From: a virus
Reading direction: 5' to 3' (one strand)
IMG/VR virus record: IMGVR_UViG_3300009182_000011
Span: 1-33,137 of that record
DNA: 33,137 bases
Part shown: positions 8,911 through 16,619 of the stretch, one piece after another
Numbering within the stretch: the first letter of the stretch is position 1
Layout of the letters: each line of letters starts with the position of its first letter
The notes under the pieces: generated by a model
Seen by the model: only the letters and a program-made list of their open reading frames with translations
The model's database searches: none
What the model was told of the DNA's origin: nothing
Translations under genes and position numbers: made by a program

Positions 8911-9123
8911 ATGGCTATTTTTGTTTTTAGTGGCGAGCAAGAGGTTGTCTTTCCGACTATCGCTGTGACCGCTCTACCGGGTGCGACTTTTGAAGCGCCA
9001 GATGACTTTGTTGCTGAGGGTGTGACGCTTGCTAAGAAGGGCAAGGCTGCGCCGATCACCGAGGTTGCAGAAATCGTGCCTGCTACTATTGAATCAATCC
9101 CTGTTGAAGAAGGAACAATCTAA
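8911..9123 (+). CDS. Hypothetical 70-aa tail-region protein
   Basis: A short protein with a good AGGAG ribosome-binding site at 8901-8905 and a TAATG overlap with the tail-tube gene. The sequence starts with a short beta stretch (IFVFSGEQEVVFP) and becomes Ala/Glu/Val-rich with an acidic tail. I recognise no family. Its position suggests a structural or assembly role in the tail. Confidence 0.6.
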   Translation: MAIFVFSGEQEVVFPTIAVTALPGATFEAPDDFVAEGVTLAKKGKAAPITEVAEIVPATIESIPVEEGTI

Positions 9124-10109
9124 TGGCCGTTCAAAATACACACAGAAGTTATCTTGGAGTTGCGAAGGAAGCGACTCACGGAACAGCTGTTGCGCCGACA
9201 ACTTTTATCCCTGTGGCGGTTGGCAAGCTTGCCGTTCAGGACATCATTGACCCGTTGTTCGATGAGGGCCTTCGCGGTTCTGTTGTCAAAAACTATGCTT
9301 ACATTCCGGGCCGTAAGCGTTCGACTGTTGCTTGGGGTGGCCCTGTTTTTGCTGACACTTTCCCTTGGTCTGTTGCGGCGCTTCTAGGTTCTGTTGCGAC
9401 TACTGGTGCGAGCGCGCCTTACACCCATACTGTTAGCCTCAAAAACTCGAGCGCAACTACTACTGATGTTCAGCCGACTTCGTTGACTGTGACCGATTTT
9501 TATGCAACGAATGTGCGCTCATACCCGGGTTGCCGCGTTAGTGATGTGAGCCTTAGCTTTACGGCTGAAGGTTTGCTTGACTACGATGTGAAAGCAACTG
9601 GTTGGTCAAGCTCAACTGTTGCAACTCCAACACCTAGCTTCTCAACTCAAGTGCCTGTGCCTACTTGGTCGGCTACTGTGAGCGTTGCGGGAACTACTGT
9701 TGCGAACGCTGTTGAGGGTTCTATCGATATGAGCCGCGACATCACTCCGGTTTATGCGGTCAACTCGACTCAAGACCCTTACTCGATTTTCTTGGGTGCG
9801 CTTCAGGTCAAGGGTAAGTTGAAGTTTATTATGGAGGCTGACGCTCAGCTGACTAACTTTATTTCAAACACTCAGCCTGCGATTGTTGTGAACTGGACTT
9901 CGGGTTCTGGCGCGAGTGCGATTCAGATTCAGGCAACGATTACTAAGGGCGCTTATACCGCGGCCGTGATTGATCGCTCGAAAGACTTTGTTGAGATTGC
10001 TATTGACCTTGAGGGTATGGGTAACACAACTGACGCTGGTTCGAGCGCTGGTTACTCTGCTATCAAGTGGGTTTTCCAGAACGCAATCGCTTCGGGCGTT
10101 TACCAATAA
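9123..10109 (+). CDS. Major tail (tube) protein
   Basis: A 328-aa protein in the expected place before the tail chaperones and tape measure, and followed by a strong terminator. The N-terminus (YLGVAKEATHGTAVAPTTF) is a hallmark of phage tail-tube proteins, in which an opening strand and a loop such as E.TYGTAVAPT recur. The remainder is rich in Ser, Thr and Val with alternating strands and ends with an acidic EIAIDLEGMGN segment. It polymerises into the tube through which DNA passes. The length is typical for siphovirus tubes with a small extra domain. Strong promoter activity is not seen; expression likely comes from read-through. Confidence 0.85.
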   Translation: MAVQNTHRSYLGVAKEATHGTAVAPTTFIPVAVGKLAVQDIIDPLFDEGLRGSVVKNYAYIPGRKRSTVAWGGPVFADTFPWSVAALLGSVATTGASAPYTHTVSLKNSSATTTDVQPTSLTVTDFYATNVRSYPGCRVSDVSLSFTAEGLLDYDVKATGWSSSTVATPTPSFSTQVPVPTWSATVSVAGTTVANAVEGSIDMSRDITPVYAVNSTQDPYSIFLGALQVKGKLKFIMEADAQLTNFISNTQPAIVVNWTSGSGASAIQIQATITKGAYTAAVIDRSKDFVEIAIDLEGMGNTTDAGSSAGYSAIKWVFQNAIASGVYQ

Positions 10110-10117
10110 ATCAAGCT

Positions 10118-10163
10118 GACAGGTCAAGGCGCTCCCTTCCAGCCTTGGCCTGTCTTTTATTTT
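10118..10163 (+). terminator. Intrinsic terminator after the tail tube gene
   Basis: Stem 10118-10130 (GACAGGTCAAGGC) pairs with 10142-10154 over 13 bp with a single G-U pair. The loop is 11 bases, followed by TTTTATTTT at 10155-10163. This is a textbook bacterial terminator placed between tail tube and chaperone genes. Confidence 0.9.
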
Positions 10164-10185
10164 GGAGGGGTTGAAGGGATTAGAA

Positions 10186-10500
10186 ATGTCTAAAGAAATA
10201 AAGTTGCCTTCGGGCGCTACTGCAACAATCAAAGAGGCTGGCGAGCTTCGCCAAAAAGACCGCGACAAACTTTATCCGATTTTGAATGAAGCGACTGCTG
10301 AGGCGGCCGCTAATCTTGCTAAGACTTTGATTGCGATTTTGGTTGAGTCTTGGACTTTGGATTTGTTGCCGCCGTCTGTGAAGTTGGATTCGCTGGGTGA
10401 GTTGACTTTGCTTGATTATGATGCGCTTGAAAAGGAAGCAACGGCCCTAATGCCTGAGTTGTTTCCTGCGTTGAAAGATAGCTCAGACCCAAAAGCATAA
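10186..10500 (+). CDS. Tail assembly chaperone, short form (gpG-like)
   Basis: A 104-aa protein with an upstream purine-rich ribosome-binding site (GAAGGGAT). It sits between the tail tube and tape-measure genes, the usual place for lambda G-like chaperones that bind the tape measure before tail assembly. The sequence begins with a beta segment (KEIKLPSGATATIKEAGELRQKDRD) in outline and becomes helical and acidic. A slippery heptamer lies six bases before its stop codon. One GCGGCCGC at 10303 encodes an Ala triplet. Confidence 0.85.
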   Translation: MSKEIKLPSGATATIKEAGELRQKDRDKLYPILNEATAEAAANLAKTLIAILVESWTLDLLPPSVKLDSLGELTLLDYDALEKEATALMPELFPALKDSSDPKA

Positions 10501-10703
10501 AGCTTGACAGGCTCAAGGGTTTATTGAATGGTCACGAACGCCGCCCTGAACTTGATTACCCTGACCGAGAGTTTCGTTATTTTATGTTGGCTGAGCGGTT
10601 TGGTTGGACTCCGACTGTTGTCGATGAGCAACCAGCTGTTTTGTTAGACTGGCTTTTGGCGATTGGTCAGGTTGTGGATGAGGTGAAGTCTGTTGAGCGA
10701 TGA
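10186..10703 (+). CDS. Tail assembly chaperone, -1 frameshift product (gpGT-like)
   Basis: After slippage at 10488-10494, translation continues in the -1 frame to TGA at 10701-10703, giving about 172 aa. The 69-residue extension contains LAERFGWTPTVVDEQPA and LLDWLLAIGQ, a pattern familiar from actinophage frameshifted chaperones. The extension has no start of its own with a good ribosome-binding site. The two products normally occur in a fixed ratio in siphoviruses. The next gene begins inside this extension. Confidence 0.85.
10488..10494 (+). promoter_or_regulatory. Programmed -1 frameshift slippery site CCCAAAA
   Basis: In the zero frame the site reads C CCA AAA, a canonical X XXY YYZ heptamer, with the zero-frame stop TAA four bases later (10498-10500). 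Slipping back one base enters the open -1 frame of the chaperone extension. I saw no clear stimulatory pseudoknot by eye. Confidence 0.85.
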
Positions 10704-11130
10704 CTTCAAAATGAACATCAAGAATATGGGTGATGTTGTTAAGGGTATTACAACGGCCACCACAAAGATTGACCAAGCTGCTTTGTATGCGCTTGGAATG
10801 GTTGGCTTGTCGCTTGAGCGCAAGGTAAAACAAAACTTATTCAAGGCAACTCATCCACGCGGTGAACGCCGTTCTGTTAGAGGTGACGGCGGATTTCCCG
10901 AGAGAGTAAGTGGTAACTTAGGTCGATCAGTATTTACCGAGTTGAAACACGAACCCGGTTCTTATGTTGCTTCGGTATTTCCGACAATGGTTTATGCGCG
11001 AGCTTTGGAGCTGGGCAACCCGCGTTGGAAATCGGGCGTAAGGTATCCTTATCTAAAGCCGTCTTTTGACCAAGAGCGGCCACAGATGAATGCTTTGTTT
11101 GTTCGTAAGTTTGCTGAAAGGATGCGTTGA
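10693..11130 (+). CDS. HK97 gp10-like head-tail/tail protein
   Basis: A 145-aa protein. The YARALELGNPRWKSG and YPYLKPSF block in the C-terminal half resembles the HK97 gp10 family, whose members help close or connect head and tail. I chose TTG 10693 because AGGTGA lies six bases upstream; the alternative ATG at 10711 has no such site. The start overlaps the end of the frameshifted chaperone. This family normally sits before the tail tube, so its location between chaperone and tape measure is somewhat unusual. Confidence 0.68.
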   Translation: MSDDFKMNIKNMGDVVKGITTATTKIDQAALYALGMVGLSLERKVKQNLFKATHPRGERRSVRGDGGFPERVSGNLGRSVFTELKHEPGSYVASVFPTMVYARALELGNPRWKSGVRYPYLKPSFDQERPQMNALFVRKFAERMR

Positions 11131-11132
11131 TT

Positions 11133-13301
11133 ATGGCTACGCCTTTAGAGCAAATGGTTATTGAAATCAAAGCTGATACTGGGAACTTACACGCTGAGAT
11201 GTCTAAGGTCAAGGCGCAACTTGAGCAGGTTGGAACTACTGCTAAAAATGAGAGCAACAACGCTAAGACTTTTAGTAGCGCGCTAAAGGGTGTTGCCGCG
11301 GCCGCTGGTGCTTTATTGGCTGTGCGCGAGGTTGCAAAGTTTATTGGCGAGTCTGGCAAGGCCGCCGTTGAAGATAGTAAGTCGCAAAAACTTTTAGAGC
11401 GCCAGCTTATAGCTACTGCACACGCAACAAGTGGACAGGTCACGCAAGTTGAATCTGCGATTTCTTCTATGGAGAAAATGTCGCTTGTTGCTGACGATAA
11501 CATTCGTCCGGCTTTTGCCCAGCTAACTCGCGCAACTGGTGATGTTGGCAAAGCAACTAAATTGACGGAACTTGCTTTGAATGTTTCGGCTGGCACTGGT
11601 CGAGATTTGCAAGCCGTAACTGTTGCTTTAGGCAAAGCTTATCAAGGCAATACTGGAGCGCTATCAAAACTTGGCATTCAAGTTAAGGGTGCGGCTAATC
11701 CGATGGCCGAGTTGAATAAGCAATTCAAGGGCGCGGCTGTGACGGCTGCTAATGCTGACCCTTATCAGCGCTTGGCTTATGCTATGGATAAAATTCGTGA
11801 ATCGGTGGGTTTAGCTTTGTTGCCTGTGTTGCAAAAGTTTGCTCAATGGTTGTCGGATGCTGTGCCTCAGATTGAAGCTTTTTTTACCGCATTGAACGAT
11901 CCGACTACTGAGTTAGGCGCACGCTTTCAAGCTCTTAGCGCTACGATTGAAGGCGCTTTTACTTTTATCACTAAAAACATAAGCACGATTATCGGCTTAG
12001 CTACAGCCTTCGGGATTGCGGCAACGGCAATAACTATTGTGCAGGGCGCGATGAGTGCTTACGCGGCTGTCACAGGTGCGGCGGCTGTGGCTCAAGGTTT
12101 GTTCGATGTTGCTATTGGTGCTTTCAACCCGGTGGCTTTGGCTATCGGTGCGGCGGTTTTGGGTGTCGCTATTGGTGGGATTGCGATTGCTGGTTACAAC
12201 GCGGCTGACGCTATCAACAAAATGTCAACGGCGGCGGCTCAAGCTGATAAGGCAACAACGCTTGACCCTAGCGTGGCGATAACGGCGAGGATTACTGCGC
12301 AGACTGAGGCGGCTCAAAAGACTGGCAGGACTTTCAAAGAGATTGCGAAACTTGCTGAGGATTACAACGGCGCTATGGCTGGCACTCAGTTTGATCGCGC
12401 GAGTTGGTTGGCGGGGCATAGTCAACAAGACAAGAACATTATTTCTTATATTGCTACTCGCAAGGGTCAAATAGTTTCGGCGGCTCAAAGGGAGTTGAAT
12501 CAGGCGGCGGCTAAGAATGCGCGCGAGTCTGCGGGTGTTTCTACTGATAGCAAGACTGTTGATTATGCTTCGATGATGCAAAACACTACTTTGACGAAGG
12601 CTCAAAAGGATGCGGCTAGTCAGGCTAAGGCTGATGCGAAAGCTAAAACGGCGGCGGCTAAGGCTCGCGCTAAAGAGCTGGCAGACATTGCTAAGAAACA
12701 TAATGAGGACATTGCTAAACAAGAGGCTGAGTTAGCCGACAGATTGAAAACTATTGTTGGTAAGTCTTTGCAAGATTTGCGTGACGCTTTTGCTTCGGCG
12801 GCTTCGGTGAACATTGGTGAGATGTTTTCGGCGATGAAAGAGAAGGGCGATGCGAGCGCTGAAGGTTTGCTTGCTTCGTTGAAAGATAAGTTGGCGAAGA
12901 TTCAACAGCTTGCTAAGGATACGGCGGCGCTCGCCGGGGCTGGGTTTAGTGAGTTGTTCATTCAGCAGGTTGTTGCTCAAGGCCCTGAGGTGGGCGATGC
13001 TATGGCGCAAAGTATTTTAGGCGCTTCAGATAAAACTAAGAAAGAGTTGAAGGATACTTTTGCGGCAACTGTGCAACTGGGAACTGGTTCGTTTATTAGC
13101 GGGTCAACTACTAACTTGACGAATGACCAACTGCTTGCTTTGGGTTCGACTACTAATGGGCAGAATGTTGTTGGTGCGAGTTCGCAGGTTACTATCAACG
13201 CGCCGGTGTCTGTGCAGACTAATGCTTCACCTGCGCAGATTGCTCAGGCTACTGCTTCGGCTATTCGGTTTGGGATTCCTTTGGGGGTTTATGCGCAATG
13301 A
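11133..13301 (+). CDS. Tape measure protein
   Basis: A 722-aa protein and the longest gene of the window, following the chaperones. The N-terminus (EIKADTGNLHAEMSKVKAQLEQVG) in outline is a helical region usual in tape measures; residues about 275-355 are strongly hydrophobic with several possible membrane segments (AITIVQGAMSAYAAVTGAA; GAAVLGVAIGGIAIAG); residues about 490-545 are an Ala/Lys-rich coiled coil. It sets tail length: at about 0.15 nm per residue, the tail would be near 108 nm. ATG 11133 is preferred over TTG 11127. GCGGCCGC at 11298. Confidence 0.88.
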   Translation: MATPLEQMVIEIKADTGNLHAEMSKVKAQLEQVGTTAKNESNNAKTFSSALKGVAAAAGALLAVREVAKFIGESGKAAVEDSKSQKLLERQLIATAHATSGQVTQVESAISSMEKMSLVADDNIRPAFAQLTRATGDVGKATKLTELALNVSAGTGRDLQAVTVALGKAYQGNTGALSKLGIQVKGAANPMAELNKQFKGAAVTAANADPYQRLAYAMDKIRESVGLALLPVLQKFAQWLSDAVPQIEAFFTALNDPTTELGARFQALSATIEGAFTFITKNISTIIGLATAFGIAATAITIVQGAMSAYAAVTGAAAVAQGLFDVAIGAFNPVALAIGAAVLGVAIGGIAIAGYNAADAINKMSTAAAQADKATTLDPSVAITARITAQTEAAQKTGRTFKEIAKLAEDYNGAMAGTQFDRASWLAGHSQQDKNIISYIATRKGQIVSAAQRELNQAAAKNARESAGVSTDSKTVDYASMMQNTTLTKAQKDAASQAKADAKAKTAAAKARAKELADIAKKHNEDIAKQEAELADRLKTIVGKSLQDLRDAFASAASVNIGEMFSAMKEKGDASAEGLLASLKDKLAKIQQLAKDTAALAGAGFSELFIQQVVAQGPEVGDAMAQSILGASDKTKKELKDTFAATVQLGTGSFISGSTTNLTNDQLLALGSTTNGQNVVGASSQVTINAPVSVQTNASPAQIAQATASAIRFGIPLGVYAQ

Positions 13302-14170
13302 GTATAACTACTAACTATCAGTTTCAGTTTGGCAGTTTTGCGTTTGGATCTGGAACGCCGTTTGCGGTGTTGGATGTTGACGGCTTGGAGAGCTTTCCTG
13401 CGTTGCGTGTGCAGGATGATGATTCGGGTTATAGCGATGGAATGTTTACAGGTCACGATTTCTTTGAGGGCCGCAACATAGTTTTCACCATTCACACTTT
13501 TGCTGGTAACGGCAACTCTGCTCAGGTGAACTTCAATCTTTTGCAGACTGCGCTTATGCCTCAACAGCAAGGCACTCAGGCTTTGCAGTTTTTGTTATCG
13601 CCTACGGAAACGGCTAAGACTATTCAGGCGCGCGCTCGCGTGAACAGAACGATGGTTGATGTTGATTACACGCTGGGAATGATTCGTTCCCAATGGCAAT
13701 TCTTTTGCCCTGACCCGCGTTATTTTGATGTTGACTCTACGCTGGTTCAGTTGTCACCTTCACCGATTGGTGGCCGTTCCTATTCGAAGGTTTTTAGTTA
13801 TAGCTATGGTGGCGGTTCGAACCAGATTCAGACTTACACAACTAACTTGGGGCGCACTATTGCTGGCGGTGTGATTACGATTGTCGGCCCTGTGACTAAC
13901 CCGAACATTGGTTCTGTGACGCAAAATAAATACTTGACTGTGAACACAACTCTTGCCAGCACGGATACTTTGCAGTTGAATTTGACTAGCAAGACTGTGA
14001 CGCTGACTTCGAGCATTACCGGCGTGACCACGAATGTTAGGAACTTGCTTTCTAATGGTTCGAGCTGGTTTGACATTCAGCCGGGTTTGAATGCGCTTTA
14101 CTTCACAGGCACTTCGGTTACTGTGGGAACGACTTCGGCTAGTATTACTTATAGCAACGCTTACATTTAG
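13298..14170 (+). CDS. Distal tail protein (Dit-like)
   Basis: A 290-aa protein right after the tape measure with an ATGA overlap, the usual place for the distal tail hub protein. Its N-terminal half has the look of this family (GLESFPALRVQDDDSGYSDG in outline, then FEGRNIVFTIHTF and DVDYTLGMI...PDPRYFD). The C-terminal part is a beta-rich Thr/Ser domain, possibly a galectin-like appendage. It forms the hexameric ring at the tail tip that anchors fibres. The gene is followed by an 11-base gap and the second fibre. Confidence 0.78.
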   Translation: MSITTNYQFQFGSFAFGSGTPFAVLDVDGLESFPALRVQDDDSGYSDGMFTGHDFFEGRNIVFTIHTFAGNGNSAQVNFNLLQTALMPQQQGTQALQFLLSPTETAKTIQARARVNRTMVDVDYTLGMIRSQWQFFCPDPRYFDVDSTLVQLSPSPIGGRSYSKVFSYSYGGGSNQIQTYTTNLGRTIAGGVITIVGPVTNPNIGSVTQNKYLTVNTTLASTDTLQLNLTSKTVTLTSSITGVTTNVRNLLSNGSSWFDIQPGLNALYFTGTSVTVGTTSASITYSNAYI

Positions 14171-14181
14171 AAGGAAATCTA

Positions 14182-15651
14182 ATGGCTTTAGTTACGCCTC
14201 CAAGTTGGTTACAGGCTGGCACTTATACCGCTCAGTCTGATCGCCAGAATCAGCAAGCTCTTTATTCTTCAACTGGAATCATTGGCTCGGCTTCGCTTGC
14301 GGTGACTGCTCAGGCTTCGCCTAATATGACTGTGAACATTGCGGCTGGCTGGGGTGCGATTGTTAGCGCAACTGCTAACGCTGGCGTTTATGGTGTCTAT
14401 AACGATGCGACTGTTATTCAAAGCATTTCAACGGCCGATGCGACTAACCCGCGCATTGACCTAATCGTTGCGACTGTGAATGACGCTCAGTATTCGGGCG
14501 CTTTGAACAATGTGGTTTTCACTACTGTTGCGGGAACACCTGCGGCTTCACCTAGTGCGCCGGCTACGCCGACTAACTCTTTGTTGTTGGCTCGCGTTGC
14601 TGTGGCGGCGGGTGCTTCGAGTATTAGCGCGGCTAACATCACGGATTATAGAACTGCTGTTTCGACTAACTTGCTTGCATCTAATCCTGGCACCAACGAA
14701 CTGCTTAATGGTGACTTTGGGATTTGGCAGCGCGGAACTTCGTTCTCTGTTACAGCGACAGGAACTTACACCGCTGACCGCTGGTTGAATGTTTTTGACG
14801 GCACGGCTGGCACTAAGACTATTTCGCAACAAGCTTTCACGCCGGGGTCAGCGCCTGTTATTGGTTACGAAAGCCCTTATTATTTGCGAGTGAATCAGAC
14901 TGTTGCAGGTTCAGGTCAGACAGGTCACGGACTAACTCAACGCATTGAGGATGTTCGTTCATTAGCTGGTCAGACTGTGACCTTCTCTTTTTATGCGAAA
15001 GCGGCCGCGGCGTTCACTCGACAGATTTCGTTTACGCAAGCTTTTGGAACTGGTGGCTCTAGCACTTTGCAAGATGTTGTTACTGCTCCGTTTACTGTTG
15101 GCACAACTTGGGCGCGCTATTCGTTTACTGTGGCTATCCCTAGCATTGCTGGTAAAACTATTGGCACAGATTCTTTCTTGGAAGCTGTTATTGGTTTGCC
15201 TTTGAACTCGACTTTTACACTTGATGTTTGGGGCGTTCAGATTGAAGTTGGTTCTGTAGCAACTCGATTCAACACGGCAACAGGAAACCCTGCAAGTGAG
15301 TTAGCCGCTTGTCAAAGGTATTTTCAAAGGTTTGATGTTAGCTCTGGCAACATTGGTTCTGGTGTGATTCAAACACTAACCACAACTTATGTTAGTTTGA
15401 ACTTCAAAACTACTATGCGCAAAACGCCTACGCTGGGAAGTCTTTTGACTGGTAACAATGTCAAAGTTATGAACTATGTTGGCACGCAATTCGCGGTGAC
15501 GGCTGTTTCTTCACAGATTAGCGGAACTAACAATATGTTGTTTTTAGCAACGACTGGAACTTTGACAGGCCCCTCGATTGCTGTGGGACAAGCAACGATG
15601 TTTTTTGTTAGCGCTGGCACGGATTACATTGAAGTTAACGCGGAGTTGTAA
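14182..15651 (+). CDS. Tail fibre / receptor-binding protein
   Basis: A 489-aa protein with AAGGAAA ribosome-binding site. Residues 1-165 form a Ser/Thr/Ala-rich N-terminal part ending in NITDYRT, a typical baseplate-anchored fibre head. LLNGDFGIWQRGTSF near residue 173 and YTADRW start a jelly-roll-like domain of the carbohydrate-binding type; DVWGVQIEVGSVATRF and ELAACQRYFQRF follow, motifs shared by many phage receptor-binding proteins. The C-terminal 100 residues are another beta domain. I infer binding to host surface glycans. GCGGCCGC at 15001 encodes part of an Ala run. Confidence 0.8.
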   Translation: MALVTPPSWLQAGTYTAQSDRQNQQALYSSTGIIGSASLAVTAQASPNMTVNIAAGWGAIVSATANAGVYGVYNDATVIQSISTADATNPRIDLIVATVNDAQYSGALNNVVFTTVAGTPAASPSAPATPTNSLLLARVAVAAGASSISAANITDYRTAVSTNLLASNPGTNELLNGDFGIWQRGTSFSVTATGTYTADRWLNVFDGTAGTKTISQQAFTPGSAPVIGYESPYYLRVNQTVAGSGQTGHGLTQRIEDVRSLAGQTVTFSFYAKAAAAFTRQISFTQAFGTGGSSTLQDVVTAPFTVGTTWARYSFTVAIPSIAGKTIGTDSFLEAVIGLPLNSTFTLDVWGVQIEVGSVATRFNTATGNPASELAACQRYFQRFDVSSGNIGSGVIQTLTTTYVSLNFKTTMRKTPTLGSLLTGNNVKVMNYVGTQFAVTAVSSQISGTNNMLFLATTGTLTGPSIAVGQATMFFVSAGTDYIEVNAEL

Positions 15652-15971
15652 TGTCTGAAGAAATCCCTACTTGGGCGCAAGGCCTACTGAAAGAGGTTAC
15701 AACCATTAGTGAGCGTTTGCGTAATCTGGTTGATACTACTAACGCGAAGCTTGAAGATCACGAAGGGCGTTTGCGAACGCAGGAACAAACTAGCGCGCAG
15801 ATTGCTTCAGCGTTGGAGCGGGTTACTCGGGTTGAAGAAAATCAAAGCGAGATTTTTAGTCGCTTGCGTGGACTTGAAAAAAGGGTTTGGCAAGTTTTGG
15901 GTGCGGTTGTTGTTATCTCGGGCGCGATTGGTGTTTGGGCTGAGTTGGTTCAGATTGGAGTTATCAAATGA
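15651..15971 (+). CDS. Coiled-coil protein with C-terminal membrane helix (XhlA/holin-like)
   Basis: A 106-aa protein. Residues 10-80 are polar helices with heptad character (TTISERLRNLVDTTNAKL; RLRGLEKRVWQ), and residues 82-102 form one hydrophobic helix (VLGAVVVISGAIGVWAELVQ). This topology matches the hemolysin XhlA type of accessory lysis protein. It starts in a TAATG overlap with the fibre gene and overlaps the endolysin start by 4 bases. A direct role in lysis is inferred from adjacency to the endolysin. Confidence 0.65.
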   Translation: MSEEIPTWAQGLLKEVTTISERLRNLVDTTNAKLEDHEGRLRTQEQTSAQIASALERVTRVEENQSEIFSRLRGLEKRVWQVLGAVVVISGAIGVWAELVQIGVIK

Positions 15972-16378
15972 GTTTTGCAGATAAGTTGGCGGGCTACGCT
16001 GGAACGCCTAGAGTCAAGTTGCCTTGGTTGAAGGGTAATCGCAATATGTTGGACTGCGCGGCGGCTGTTAGTTATGTTGCTGGGATTGAGCCACGCATTA
16101 TTTCTTGCGGTGTGTTGATGGGTTACTTGAAGGGCAAGCACTCTTGGCATACAACTGGGATTCCTGTGAAGGATGACATTGTGATTATGAGTTGGTCGGA
16201 GCAAAAAGGGATGGGCAAAAACGAAGGTCACGACCACACCGGCTTTGTGCAGAAAGCTAACTCTAAAGGTGTTTGGTATACGAGCGCCGATTCGACTATG
16301 CCGACACCGGGTTTAGTGACTGCTATGCATTATGTGACTTACAAACAGATAGCTGGTTACGGAAGGATTGCTAAGTGA
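15968..16378 (+). CDS. Endolysin, small Cys/His peptidase or amidase
   Basis: A 136-aa protein with a likely catalytic pair Cys30 (MLDCAAAVSYV) and His90 (GHDHTGFV), spaced as in CHAP or NlpC/P60-type peptidoglycan hydrolases. Asp69-Asp70 (KDDIVIMSW) precedes the His strand, again typical. No wall-binding repeat or signal peptide is seen, so it would need a holin to reach the wall. It lies between two membrane-protein genes, making a lysis cassette. The exact family cannot be settled by eye; it cuts peptide or amide bonds in the host wall by inference. Confidence 0.72.
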   Translation: MSFADKLAGYAGTPRVKLPWLKGNRNMLDCAAAVSYVAGIEPRIISCGVLMGYLKGKHSWHTTGIPVKDDIVIMSWSEQKGMGKNEGHDHTGFVQKANSKGVWYTSADSTMPTPGLVTAMHYVTYKQIAGYGRIAK

Positions 16379-16617
16379 ACAAGGCTGTTGTTGTTGAGAT
16401 TCTAAAGCGTTCAGGTTGGTTGGCCGCTGGGTTGGCTTTGGCTGGCGCGGGAACTATTTTTGCGGCTCAAGGTAACACGCTTGAGGTTTTGATTGCTGTG
16501 GTTGTGACACCTTTGGTTGGTGTGTTGTCTAAGGTTGCCGCGTTGATTATTCGTGAGCGTGGCGATGTGACTTTGGCTGAGGTTGACGCAGAGTTTGACG
16601 CTACGCCGAAAGGCTAG
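16375..16617 (+). CDS. Holin-like membrane protein
   Basis: An 80-aa protein beginning with GTG in a GTGA overlap with the endolysin. Two hydrophobic segments are visible, residues about 14-31 (GWLAAGLALAGAGTIFAA) and 37-58 (VLIAVVVTPLVGVLSKVAALI), followed by a charged tail. This matches small two-helix holins that form lesions in the cytoplasmic membrane and release the endolysin. The phage anchors this pair between tail genes. It ends two bases before the next ATG. Confidence 0.7.
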   Translation: MNKAVVVEILKRSGWLAAGLALAGAGTIFAAQGNTLEVLIAVVVTPLVGVLSKVAALIIRERGDVTLAEVDAEFDATPKG

Positions 16618-16619
16618 TA

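Noticed and set aside
8270-8911. Long minus-strand ORF (213 aa)
   Set aside because: It lies opposite the connector and tail-terminator genes, has low-complexity antisense composition, and the plus strand carries well-supported proteins.
10934-11635. Minus-strand ORF (233 aa)
   Set aside because: It is antisense to the gp10-like and tape-measure genes; Ser/Ala-rich composition results from the opposite coding frame.
12225-12722. Minus-strand ORF (165 aa)
   Set aside because: It is antisense to the tape measure with Ser/Arg/Leu bias and no motif.
13814-13823. GGTTCGAACC, resembling a tRNA T-arm
   Set aside because: No acceptor or anticodon arm flanks it, and it lies inside the distal tail gene.
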